A DNA stretch of 43,495 bases from Bacillota bacterium. GTDB lineage: Bacteria; Bacillota_I; Bacilli_A; Erysipelotrichales; Erysipelotrichaceae. The notes under the pieces are model-generated. The model ran no database searches and had not been told where the DNA came from. It saw only the letters and a program-made list of their open reading frames with translations. Both the position numbers and the translations under genes were made by a program. The number at the start of each line of letters is the position of its first letter. The stretch's first letter is position 1. The DNA lies in contig JAJZTY010000004.1 in assembly GCA_021847325.1 (NCBI GenBank), positions 1 to 43,495 of the forward strand, read 5' to 3'. Of this stretch, positions 1 through 7,107 are shown one piece after another.

Positions 1-288
1 TTCGCACCTCATACCGGTGAAGAATTATGGACACATATGACCGGTAAAGAAGGTATTAGTTATGAACCTTGGCCTAGCTATGATGAGAAGTATCTTGTCG
101 AAGATGAAGTAGAACTTGTCATTCAAGTGAATGGTAAGATTCGTTCTAAGCTAGTTGTACCATTTAACGCTAAACAAGATGATATTCAGGATAAAGCTAT
201 TGAACTTATTCAATCTCATCTTGAAGGTAAAACAGTACGTAAAGTTATTTATGTACCGAATAAATTATTAAATATTGTAGTAGGATAA
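1..288 (+). CDS. leuS: Leucyl-tRNA synthetase, 3' end (5' end outside window)
   Basis: The reading frame is open from base 1 and ends at TAA 286-288, so this is the last 95 codons of a gene that begins upstream. LeuS charges tRNA-Leu with leucine in the cytoplasm. The visible part is the end of the anticodon-binding domain and the C-terminal extension: APHTGEELW at the start, then GISYEPWP, VIQVNGKIRSKL and the closing GKTVRKVIYVPNKLLNIVV, which is the standard C-terminus of bacterial LeuS. A strong terminator begins within the stop codon, so leuS ends its transcription unit. The ATG at 37 is internal and not a start. The catalytic HIGH and KMSKS motifs would lie outside the window, so intactness of the enzyme cannot be judged. 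Confidence 0.96.
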   Translation, partial: FAPHTGEELWTHMTGKEGISYEPWPSYDEKYLVEDEVELVIQVNGKIRSKLVVPFNAKQDDIQDKAIELIQSHLEGKTVRKVIYVPNKLLNIVVG

Positions 289-314
289 GACGAACATAAC
301 GTTCGTCTTTTTTT
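287..314 (+). terminator. Rho-independent terminator of leuS
   Basis: A perfect 9-bp stem (AAGACGAAC 287-295 with GTTCGTCTT 301-309), loop ATAAC, followed by a run of T to 314. It overlaps the leuS stop codon. Confidence 0.92.
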
Positions 315-324
315 ATGATAATAT
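314..324 (+). promoter_or_regulatory. Possible promoter just before the 331 gene
   Basis: TATGATAATAT lies directly after the leuS terminator. It can be read as TATGAT at 314-319 or as TGa plus TAATAT at 319-324. Either -10 box would place the transcription start within a few bases of the ATG at 331. No -35 box is convincing and no Shine-Dalgarno sequence is present. Confidence 0.4.
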
Positions 325-330
325 TGTTTT

Positions 331-645
331 ATGATCTTCTTATTTCCAGCATTCATATTATTAATTCTGGGTTACTTAATCAAAGTTAAGAAAATGACTT
401 CTCTAATTTCAGGTTATAATACATCAAGTAAAACCCAACAAGAAAAATATAACGTCGATGAACTCACCAAACAGGTTGGGAATTTTGTCTATGGATTATC
501 TTTAATAATGTTTGTATTAAGTATAGGTTTGATGTTATTTCCAAGTAATGAATCCATTATTTTTATAATTGGTTCAATATGCTTAGTGCTATATTCTATT
601 GTAGGTATTCTATTTCTGAACTTAAATAAATCGATTTATAAATAA
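331..645 (+). CDS. Small membrane protein, DUF3784-like
   Basis: A 104-residue protein with three hydrophobic segments (about residues 1-17, 50-69 and 75-97). A polar loop after the first holds a GYNT motif at about 28-31 followed by a Lys/Glu-rich stretch (SSKTQQEKYNVDEL). The GYNT-plus-KEKY loop and three-segment layout resemble the DUF3784 family of small Firmicute membrane proteins, whose function is unknown. It stands alone between two terminators, so it is probably monocistronic. No ribosome binding site is visible and a promoter-like sequence abuts the ATG, so the message may be leaderless. Family assignment is from memory of the motif and is moderate. Confidence 0.75.
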   Translation: MIFLFPAFILLILGYLIKVKKMTSLISGYNTSSKTQQEKYNVDELTKQVGNFVYGLSLIMFVLSIGLMLFPSNESIIFIIGSICLVLYSIVGILFLNLNKSIYK

Positions 646-665
646 TAGATGTATCATCTAAATTA

Positions 666-695
666 AAAAATAAACCATTCCTTTGGTTTATTTTT
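666..695. terminator. Bidirectional terminator between convergent genes
   Basis: A 12-bp perfect stem: AAAAATAAACCA (666-677) pairs with TGGTTTATTTTT (684-695), with a 6-base loop. The A- and T-rich ends give a U tract in both directions. It serves the 331 gene and the minus-strand gene whose stop codon (694-696) it overlaps. Confidence 0.85.
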
Positions 696-1512
696 AGTTA
701 TTTCTAAGAGTGAAATAGTAGATAGTAGGATCACACATCCAACGGGCTCTTAAGCTTGATACACCGATTCCATTGGATATGATAAGTTGACTTGTGTCTG
801 ATTTATACGTTCCTTTAATATATGTTCCAGTTGCTTGATTAAACAATGATCCATAAAGTGGTAGATTGACTTGACCACCATGTGTTTTAGCTCCTAAGAA
901 GAGTTCAACATTTTGGTTTTTCCAATCAGAATAAATAGAAGGATTATAACTTAATACGATATTATATTGGCTCTGATCAACTTGGCTAAACATTTCATTT
1001 GAACTATTCGGTGATAATCCAATGAGTTGAATTGAATCTTTGGATTTGTTGTGTAGATTTAGAACCGTATTATCTAATATTTCAATATTACTTTGACTAT
1101 AAATAGCTTGAATGGTTTCAATATGATCATTGTCTAAATCAGAAAGTACCGCAAATTTGCCAAGCGGTGCTGATAATGATGACAACCAATCAATCATTTG
1201 TAAAACTTGTTCATCACTTAAATTAGCTTCATCCAATAAATCACCACCAATAAAGATAAAGTCTGGTTTAAGTTCTATCACTTTATGTATGACTTCTTCA
1301 TAGTATGTTTCATCTAAAGTATAGGCATGGATATCGGATAGGTAAATGAAACTAAGTCCATCCATACTTTCTGGAATTGTTTCATGAATCAATTCTTGTT
1401 TATGTACACTAAGGCGTGTTAATGCACCATTCGTACTATCAATGTAGATAATATAGGTTAGTACAGATAATAAGAGGATAAATAGAATAATCGATCGGAA
1501 TAAGTTTTTCAT
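694..1512 (-). CDS. Membrane-anchored metallophosphoesterase-fold protein, degenerate active site
   Basis: A 272-residue protein with one N-terminal membrane anchor (about residues 5-25) and a YkuE-like calcineurin-type phosphoesterase domain facing outward. Motif I is kept (SDIH, Asp60/His62), as is motif II (GGDLLDE, Asp91). Motif III, normally GNHD/E, reads SDLD at 124-127, so Asn and His are lost. The next His, normally in L(A/S)HNPD, is Tyr189 in LSYNPS. Motif V, normally GHTHGGQ, reads AKTHGGQ, losing the first His. At least three metal or catalytic ligands are therefore missing. YkuE-like enzymes are metal-dependent phosphoesterases linked to the envelope; this copy is probably inactive or altered. 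The frame is full-length with no frameshift. A TATAAT box ends seven bases before the ATG and there is no Shine-Dalgarno sequence. Confidence 0.88.
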   Translation of the reverse strand: MKNLFRSIILFILLLSVLTYIIYIDSTNGALTRLSVHKQELIHETIPESMDGLSFIYLSDIHAYTLDETYYEEVIHKVIELKPDFIFIGGDLLDEANLSDEQVLQMIDWLSSLSAPLGKFAVLSDLDNDHIETIQAIYSQSNIEILDNTVLNLHNKSKDSIQLIGLSPNSSNEMFSQVDQSQYNIVLSYNPSIYSDWKNQNVELFLGAKTHGGQVNLPLYGSLFNQATGTYIKGTYKSDTSQLIISNGIGVSSLRARWMCDPTIYYFTLRNN

Positions 1513-1519
1513 ATGTACT

Positions 1520-1525
1520 ATTATA
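1520..1525 (-). promoter_or_regulatory. -10 box adjoining the phosphoesterase start codon
   Basis: Read on the minus strand this is a perfect TATAAT followed by seven bases and then the ATG at 1512. Transcription would start at or next to the start codon. The -35 region is weak. Confidence 0.6.
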
Positions 1526-1571
1526 CTAAATTTAGCTAATATAATAATGAAGACTTATCAAGAGGTGAACT

Positions 1572-2252
1572 ATGAGACGAATATTCGCATCGATATTAAT
1601 CGCTATCGGGGTATTAATTATCCTCAGTAATCTAAATATTATTTCTGTTGAGAGTTTAATGAATTATTTATGGCCTACTTTATTAATTTTAATTGGGTTA
1701 TATAATTTGGTGCGTGATCGTAGAATACAGATTTTCTCTGTTATCTTGATTGCGATTGGGACAATTTATTTACTCAATGAGTTTGAGATTATTCGTGTTA
1801 CATTTAGACAAGTTATGATGTATTTCTGGCCAGGTTTATTGATTATTATTGGTTTGAACTTATTGTTTAGTCGACCAAGAAAAGTAAGACCAATTGAACC
1901 ATCCACAAAACCTAAACATAGCTCAAACCAAAGAGAATACAATGCGTTTCTTAATTCTGTGAATGAACAAGTGAATAATGCAAGTTTTGAGTATTGTTCA
2001 GTGAATTCAGTTATGGCATCGGCAGAAGTTGATTTTAGTCAGATTGAGTTTAAGAATGATATCGCATCCATAGAAATCAATAGTATTCTTGCGAGTGTAT
2101 TGGTTAAGTTACCAAGTGGCGTTCGTATCAATTTATCGGGTTCTCCTATCTTAGGGGATATTAGTGATAAATCAATGGGTGATCCAAGTAGTAATAAAGT
2201 GTTGAATGTGAATTTTACCTGTATCTTAGGTAGTATTGAGATTTACCAATAA
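1572..2252 (+). CDS. LiaF-like membrane protein
   Basis: A 226-residue protein with four short hydrophobic segments in two tandem units (about 3-48 and 52-98). Each unit carries a WP(T/G)LLI(L/I)IGL motif typical of the LiaI/LiaF transmembrane region (DUF5668). Residues about 135-226 form a soluble domain with repeated short beta-strand patterns (SVNSVMASAEVDFS, EINSILASVLVKLP, NFTCILGSIEIY) like the LiaF C-terminal domain. In Bacillus, LiaF restrains the LiaRS system that senses cell-envelope stress. No liaR or liaS lies beside it here, so a link to LiaRS is inference. The ATG at 1572 follows AGAGGTG at a good distance, and a TATAAT at 1540-1545 is a plausible -10 box. It converges on rnjA. 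Confidence 0.85.
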   Translation: MRRIFASILIAIGVLIILSNLNIISVESLMNYLWPTLLILIGLYNLVRDRRIQIFSVILIAIGTIYLLNEFEIIRVTFRQVMMYFWPGLLIIIGLNLLFSRPRKVRPIEPSTKPKHSSNQREYNAFLNSVNEQVNNASFEYCSVNSVMASAEVDFSQIEFKNDIASIEINSILASVLVKLPSGVRINLSGSPILGDISDKSMGDPSSNKVLNVNFTCILGSIEIYQ

Positions 2253-2253
2253 A

Positions 2254-2275
2254 AAATAGTGTTTTCACACTATTT
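2254..2275. terminator. Bidirectional hairpin between the LiaF-like gene and rnjA
   Basis: AAATAGTGT (2254-2262) pairs perfectly with ACACTATTT (2267-2275) around a TTTC loop. On the minus strand it is followed by a U-rich tract (TTTATTGG). It contains the rnjA stop codon. Confidence 0.75.
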
Positions 2276-4006
2276 AGATTTATTCTGTAGAGCAGCCATG
2301 GCTGCTTTTTGATTTAAGATAACAGGAATAACCAATGGGTTACGACTTGTCTTTTGGTATAAGAATGGCTCAAGAGAAGCACGAATGGTATTTTTAAGTT
2401 CACCAAATGTTGTCTTCTGTAACATCTTCTTTTTAAGAGCTTCATAGACAACCATTTCTGCTTCCTTTAAAAGTGTTTGAGATTCTTTTAAGAATACGAA
2501 ACCACGAGATACAATGTTAGGTCTTACTAAGATTTTATTGTATCGAGAATCAATGGTCACAATTACACTGACCATACCATTATCCGCAAGGATGGTACGA
2601 TCTTTAATAACTGAAGTTGATAATCCTGAAGTATCATTTCCATCGACATAGATATCATCACTTTGAATACGTGTATCTGCCATAAAGACTTCTTCATCAC
2701 GTAATACAACCGCATCACCATTTGCCATAATGAAGATGTTTTCTTTAGGAATACCTGTTTCCATACCTGTTTTCGCATGGACCTTTAACATCTTATATTC
2801 ACCATGAATTGGCATAAAGTATTTAGGTTTTATAAGTTGTAACATGAGCTTCTGTTCTTCTTGAGATGCATGTCCTGTGGTATGTAATGAGTTTAAGAGT
2901 GAGTTGGTTAATACATTCGCTCCTGAACGTGTTAGTCGATTAACAACTCCAGAAACACTTTGTGCATTACCTGGAATTGGACTACTGGAGAATACAACGG
3001 TATCACCAGGAATAATCTTGATAAAACGATGTGTACCATTCGCAATACGAGATAAAGCAGCTAATGGCTCACCTTGTGATCCTGTTGCTAATATCAATAC
3101 CTTATTTGCAGGAATGGTGTTTAACATATTCGGTTCTATAAAATGTTCATCTCCATACGGGATATGACCATGTTTACGACCCACCACAACAACATTCTCC
3201 ATGGAGCGACCGAATACACAAACTTTACGTCCTGTATCAACAGCAGCTTCTATGATTTGTCTAACACGATATACGTTAGATGCGAAAGTTGCCATAATTA
3301 AGCGACCTTGTGTTTTGCGTGCAATATCAAGTAGTGCTTGCGCTACTTTCTTTTCACTGATGGAGAATCCACTAACAGAAGAGTTTGTGGAATCACTCAT
3401 TAGGAGTGTTACACCAATCTGACCAATATATGCCATCTTTTGATAATCCGCATTCGCTCCAACAGGTGTTAAGTCAAACTTAAAGTCACCGGTATGAACA
3501 ATACGTCCATTTGGTGTATTGATTAATACGCCTAATGCGTCTGGGATGGAGTGTGTTGTATTGTAAAAGCCAACTCTAAAGTGTTCAGTTTCAACTTTAG
3601 AATTCTCATTGATAATTTCAATTTTTGGTAATTCTCGCATTCTACGTTCTTCTAACTTACGGTTAATAAGTGCAGCCGCAAAGCTAGGGGCATAGATACG
3701 TGGAACTTTAACAGCCTTAAGTAAAAACGGTATACCACCAATATGATCTTCATGACCATGGGTAATAATCAATGCCTTTACTTTGTGTTGATTACGCACT
3801 AAGTAACTATAATCAGGTATAACGTAATCCACACCTAAAAGACTTTCCTCCGGAAAACGTACCCCAGCATCTAAGATAATTATTTCATCTTGATGTTCGT
3901 AACAGTACATGTTTTTACCGACCTCACCTAAACCGCCTAAGGCATAGACGAGTGTGTCAGTACTCCGATTATAGGTCTTTTGTTCAATATTTAATTCATT
4001 TTCCAT
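2270..4006 (-). CDS. rnjA: Ribonuclease J
   Basis: A 578-residue metallo-beta-lactamase/beta-CASP ribonuclease. RNase J has 5'-exonuclease and endonuclease activity and drives mRNA turnover and rRNA maturation in Firmicutes. The metal-binding HGHEDH motif lies in ITHGHEDHIGG near residues 80-90. Further marks are HTGDFKFD, the beta-CASP segment with SDSTNSS, and the C-terminal metal motif HTTGHAS followed by PIHGEYKM. Length is close to that of RNase J1. It follows def by 12 bases, with an AAGGAG ribosome binding site in the gap, so the two are probably co-transcribed. Only one rnj gene is seen; whether a second (rnjB) exists elsewhere cannot be said. Confidence 0.96.
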   Translation of the reverse strand: MENELNIEQKTYNRSTDTLVYALGGLGEVGKNMYCYEHQDEIIILDAGVRFPEESLLGVDYVIPDYSYLVRNQHKVKALIITHGHEDHIGGIPFLLKAVKVPRIYAPSFAAALINRKLEERRMRELPKIEIINENSKVETEHFRVGFYNTTHSIPDALGVLINTPNGRIVHTGDFKFDLTPVGANADYQKMAYIGQIGVTLLMSDSTNSSVSGFSISEKKVAQALLDIARKTQGRLIMATFASNVYRVRQIIEAAVDTGRKVCVFGRSMENVVVVGRKHGHIPYGDEHFIEPNMLNTIPANKVLILATGSQGEPLAALSRIANGTHRFIKIIPGDTVVFSSSPIPGNAQSVSGVVNRLTRSGANVLTNSLLNSLHTTGHASQEEQKLMLQLIKPKYFMPIHGEYKMLKVHAKTGMETGIPKENIFIMANGDAVVLRDEEVFMADTRIQSDDIYVDGNDTSGLSTSVIKDRTILADNGMVSVIVTIDSRYNKILVRPNIVSRGFVFLKESQTLLKEAEMVVYEALKKKMLQKTTFGELKNTIRASLEPFLYQKTSRNPLVIPVILNQKAAMAALQNKSK

Positions 4007-4018
4007 AATACTCCTTGT

Positions 4019-4579
4019 TTATTCAATTATTAAGGTATTTTCTTCTACTTTCCAAGGATCGCTTAGATTAATATGGTCATAGAATAAGACACCATTTAAA
4101 TGATCAATTTCATGTTGTAAAACAACAGCTAGATAACCATCCGCTCTAAATTCAACCATCTCATTGGTTAAGACATCAAAGGCACGAACTTTAATTCTCG
4201 CACTTCGATGAACCAATCCTTGATGTTCAACTTCAACGGACAAACAACCTTCTCCAAGAGATAAGGCTGTTTTTTGGACTGAGTGAGAAATTATTTTAGG
4301 ATTCGCTAAACAGTACTCAATAAAATTCCCGTCTTCATCATCAACTACTACAACGATGATTTGAACATTTACCCCAACTTGAGGTGCAGCTAAACCAACC
4401 GCAGGTTTAAGATCATATTTTTGAGCTTTTTCATCATCTCTAGAATCTTTAACATAACGCAACATACGTTTTGCCAAAGCGATGTATTTTTTTTGTAAAG
4501 GCAAGTTTAAAACAGCGGATTTCAGTCTAAGACTCGGATTATCATCCTTCACAATAGACGTATAAGTGATTCGATTCAT
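4019..4579 (-). CDS. def: Peptide deformylase
   Basis: Removes the formyl group from the initiator methionine of new proteins. All three family motifs are visible: GLAAPQVG (motif 1), EGCLSV (motif 2, Cys metal ligand) and the metal-binding HEID(H) in LQHEIDHLNG (motif 3). I chose the ATG at 4579 (MNRITYTSIV, 186 residues) because GAGGG precedes it. The frame continues upstream to an ATG at 4600 and a TTG at 4603, which would add seven or eight residues that bacterial deformylases usually lack. The spacing of GAGGG to the ATG is short, so the start is not certain. In many Firmicutes def sits next to fmt and priA; here it is upstream of rnjA. Confidence 0.95.
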   Translation of the reverse strand: MNRITYTSIVKDDNPSLRLKSAVLNLPLQKKYIALAKRMLRYVKDSRDDEKAQKYDLKPAVGLAAPQVGVNVQIIVVVVDDEDGNFIEYCLANPKIISHSVQKTALSLGEGCLSVEVEHQGLVHRSARIKVRAFDVLTNEMVEFRADGYLAVVLQHEIDHLNGVLFYDHINLSDPWKVEENTLIIE

Positions 4580-4653
4580 ATTCCCTCTATATTCCCACAT
4601 CAAAAAGGTTTCTTTTGCCTTTTATGATATGTAACGATCTAAAGTACAGACAC

Positions 4654-4682
4654 ATTATAGCTAATTCATATATTATTGTATA
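4654..4682 (-). promoter_or_regulatory. Promoter of def-rnjA
   Basis: On the minus strand TATACA (plus 4677-4682), a 17-base spacer, and a perfect TATAAT (plus 4654-4659). This gives a leader of about 65-70 bases before the def ATG at 4579. Confidence 0.65.
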
Positions 4683-4790
4683 GTGATTTGAATTCACTTG
4701 TTAAAAAAAGATAAAAGTAAACGATTACATTGAATAAAATATGTTTCACATAAATTATTTTGGATCATAAGGTTTATATGACTCATTATT

Positions 4791-4799
4791 TGATACAAT
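4791..4799 (+). promoter_or_regulatory. Extended -10 promoter of ftsW
   Basis: TGaTACAAT, an extended -10 element, ends seven bases before the ftsW ATG. The -35 region is poor, as is common with extended -10 promoters. The predicted start of transcription is at the ATG itself. Confidence 0.6.
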
Positions 4800-4806
4800 A
4801 AATACG

Positions 4807-5985
4807 ATGAAAAAATTCAAATTTTCCCTAAGACTACCTAAAGGTAGAAACATACAAATACAAATATCTATGGTTTTATTATGCTTGATTGGTTTACTCA
4901 TGATTGTGTCCGCATCTATGACAACCAACATATCAACTCAATCATTAATGAATACTGCATTTAGACAATTTGTGTTTATCTTTATCGGATATATTGGTTA
5001 TATCTTATTAGCACGTTACTTCAAAATCGAGTATTTTACGAAGAGTAGTGGAATACTATCGATTATTATGATTGGATTTTTACTTATTCCACGATTATTT
5101 GGGCCTATAAACGGAGCTTATGCTTGGATTCCTGTTCCTGGTATAGGAACGATTCAACCAAGTGAATTCGCAAAACTAGGCTTGATTATTGTGTTTGCGG
5201 TATTTTTAGGTGATATTAAGCGTCGAAATGCGACGTTTGGAGAGATTATTCAATTTCCTGCATTCTATTTCTTTATTACTTTTTTCATTATTATGTTTTT
5301 TCAAAAAGATACAGGAACAGCGATTGTTTTATTTGTGATCGCATTCTTTGAATTTATGATGGCTGGACATAAGAGTTTAGTTAAAGCGCATATGTGGATG
5401 ATCGTTGGTATTATTTTAGGATTAGTAGGTGCTTTAGTTATATTAAGCCCAGCAGGTATTGATTTTCTTAAGAATGGATTGAATCTACCTGAATATATGG
5501 TAGCTCGCTTTGAGAATACAATGAATCCATTTATTAATAAGTATGGAAGTGGTTATCAATTGGTTAATGGATTAGTTGCGTTTGTGAAGGGTAATTGGTC
5601 TGGTGTAGGGTTTGGAAAGAGTTTACAGAAATATGGTTATTTACCTGCGGCTAAGACAGATTTTATCTTAGCGGTTATTGCGGAAGAATTCGGATTCATT
5701 GGAGTATTAACGGTTATCGTGTTGTACTTTATGTTAATGTTTCAGTTGTTTAAACATGCCTTAAACGCAAAAGATGAAAAATCACGAATGATATTAGTTG
5801 GGGTTGGAATTTACTTGTTTGCGCATTTTGTGTTAAATGTGGGTGGAGTAACAGCTTTAATACCTTTAACAGGTGTACCATTGTTAATGTTGTCATCTGG
5901 AGGATCAAGTACACTATCCATTATGTTTGGATTAGGAATAGCACAAGCGGTTATTATTCGTCAGAAAAAGGAAGAGATAGAATGA
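4807..5985 (+). CDS. ftsW: SEDS-family peptidoglycan polymerase, FtsW type
   Basis: A 392-residue polytopic membrane protein of the FtsW/RodA/SpoVE family, which polymerises glycan strands from lipid II together with a class B penicillin-binding protein. It has about ten membrane segments. Family marks are WIPVPGIGTIQPSEFAKL in the first half, QKDTGTAIV, a conserved Asp region before GKSLQKYGYLPAAKTDFILAVIAEEFG, and the closing LTGVPLLMLSSGGSS. FtsW rather than RodA is chosen by context (next to rsmD and coaD) and by the absence of an mreB neighbour; sequence alone does not settle it. No Shine-Dalgarno sequence precedes the ATG and an extended -10 box is next to it. It overlaps rsmD by four bases (ATGA). 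Confidence 0.9.
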   Translation: MKKFKFSLRLPKGRNIQIQISMVLLCLIGLLMIVSASMTTNISTQSLMNTAFRQFVFIFIGYIGYILLARYFKIEYFTKSSGILSIIMIGFLLIPRLFGPINGAYAWIPVPGIGTIQPSEFAKLGLIIVFAVFLGDIKRRNATFGEIIQFPAFYFFITFFIIMFFQKDTGTAIVLFVIAFFEFMMAGHKSLVKAHMWMIVGIILGLVGALVILSPAGIDFLKNGLNLPEYMVARFENTMNPFINKYGSGYQLVNGLVAFVKGNWSGVGFGKSLQKYGYLPAAKTDFILAVIAEEFGFIGVLTVIVLYFMLMFQLFKHALNAKDEKSRMILVGVGIYLFAHFVLNVGGVTALIPLTGVPLLMLSSGGSSTLSIMFGLGIAQAVIIRQKKEEIE

Positions 5986-6524
5986 GAATTATTGCGGGAA
6001 GTCGTAAATCTCGAAGTATAAAGAGTTTACCAGGAGATAATACGCGTCCTACATTGGATGTCGTAAAGGAAGCGTGTTTTTCAGTTATTGGTCCTTGGAT
6101 TCAAGATAAAGTGGGTCTAGATTTATTCGCAGGTAGTGGGAATATCGGATTAGAATCTCTATCAAGAGGCGCAAAAGAACTACATTTCGTAGATGGATCA
6201 AATCAAGCTTGTCAGATTATCAAAGAGAATATTAAAACTCTCAATTTTGAGAAGGAATCGAGTGTTTATCGAATGGATTGTTTTCAAGCGTGTCGATTCT
6301 TTAAGAGTAAACAACTTGTATTTGATTTCATTTATTTAGATCCACCCTATCAAAAGATCGATTTAAATAAGTTACTTAATGCGTGTTTACCCATAATTCA
6401 TGAAGATAGTTTAATTGTTTATGAATGTTTAGATGATGATGAAGTGACTCTACCTGATGCGTATGAACTTGATAAAACAAAGAGCTATGGTAGAATTGCC
6501 TTATACTTCATTCGGAGGAAATAA
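5982..6524 (+). CDS. rsmD: 16S rRNA (guanine966-N2)-methyltransferase
   Basis: A 180-residue SAM-dependent methyltransferase that modifies G966 (E. coli numbering) of 16S rRNA during small-subunit assembly. The SAM-binding motif DLFAGSGNIGLE lies at about residues 47-58 and the catalytic DPPY motif in YLDPPYQK near 125. The N-terminus MRIIAGSRKSR with the TRPT segment is typical. It overlaps ftsW by ATGA upstream and coaD by TAATG downstream, so translation of the three is probably coupled. The rsmD-coaD pair is widespread in bacteria. Confidence 0.96.
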   Translation: MRIIAGSRKSRSIKSLPGDNTRPTLDVVKEACFSVIGPWIQDKVGLDLFAGSGNIGLESLSRGAKELHFVDGSNQACQIIKENIKTLNFEKESSVYRMDCFQACRFFKSKQLVFDFIYLDPPYQKIDLNKLLNACLPIIHEDSLIVYECLDDDEVTLPDAYELDKTKSYGRIALYFIRRK

Positions 6525-7003
6525 TGAGAAAAGCGATATATCCAGGAACGTTTGATCCTATTACGTTAGGGCATTTAGATATTATTAAAAGAGCAAGTAC
6601 ACTTGTTGATCAACTTGAAGTTGTAATCATGCGTAATCCTAATAAATCAAATTCTGATTTTAGTGTAGAAGAACGCTTAGAAATGATTTCTTCTGTTATC
6701 CAAGAATTTAATAATGTGACTGTGAGTGCTCAAACGGGATTAACGGTTGAATACGCGAAAGTATCTGGCGCAAGCATCTTAATTCGAGGAATTCGAGCTG
6801 TCATGGACTATGAATATGAACTCCAACAAGCTACCGCAAACATGGTATTAGCGCCTAATATAGAAACAGTGTTCTTATTAACACGTCCTCAATATTCTTT
6901 CTTATCTTCTTCGGTTGTAAAACAGATAGCACAAAACAAAGGGGATTTAACACCATTTGTGCCATCTCAAGTTAAAGAGTTTATTGAGAAAAAATATCGA
7001 TAA
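6524..7003 (+). CDS. coaD: Phosphopantetheine adenylyltransferase
   Basis: Converts 4'-phosphopantetheine and ATP to dephospho-CoA, the fourth step of CoA synthesis. The 159-residue length is standard. The nucleotidyltransferase motif is seen in YPGTFDPITLGHLDII (TxGH), and the second substrate region in LIRGIRAVMDYEYELQQA. The ISSTxVR motif of many homologues appears as FLSSSVVKQIA. The start overlaps the rsmD stop (TAATG) with CGGAGG just upstream. There is no ordinary terminator after it; the first CIRCE operator, which can fold as a hairpin before TTTT, may do that job. Confidence 0.96.
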   Translation: MRKAIYPGTFDPITLGHLDIIKRASTLVDQLEVVIMRNPNKSNSDFSVEERLEMISSVIQEFNNVTVSAQTGLTVEYAKVSGASILIRGIRAVMDYEYELQQATANMVLAPNIETVFLLTRPQYSFLSSSVVKQIAQNKGDLTPFVPSQVKEFIEKKYR

Positions 7004-7025
7004 TTAAATATAAAATATTAAGTAA

Positions 7026-7052
7026 TTAGCACTTCGAAGTTGACAGTGCTAA
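7026..7052 (+). promoter_or_regulatory. CIRCE operator 1 (HrcA binding site)
   Basis: TTAGCACTT, nine bases, CAGTGCTAA. This matches the CIRCE consensus (TTAGCACTC-N9-GAGTGCTAA) except for the innermost base of each arm. It overlaps the -35 box of the hrcA promoter, so HrcA bound here should block RNA polymerase. Confidence 0.95.
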
Positions 7053-7067
7053 TTTTCATGTTATACT
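7040..7067 (+). promoter_or_regulatory. Promoter of the hrcA-grpE-dnaK-dnaJ operon
   Basis: TTGACA (7040-7045), a 16-base spacer, TATACT (7062-7067): a near-consensus vegetative promoter. Its -35 box lies inside CIRCE 1, and CIRCE 2 begins two bases after the -10 box. Confidence 0.9.
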
Positions 7068-7068
7068 A

Positions 7069-7095
7069 TTAGCAGACATGTTAAGTGAGTGCTAA
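7069..7095 (+). promoter_or_regulatory. CIRCE operator 2 (second HrcA site)
   Basis: TTAGCAGAC, nine bases, GAGTGCTAA. The right arm is a perfect CIRCE half-site and the left arm differs at two positions. It covers the expected transcription start and abuts the AAGGAGG ribosome binding site (7094-7100) of hrcA. Confidence 0.85.
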
Positions 7096-7107
7096 GGAGG
7101 TGTTGAA

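Noticed and set aside
2877-3422. Two plus-strand frames inside rnjA
   Set aside because: They are antisense shadows of conserved RNase J sequence and lack start signals.
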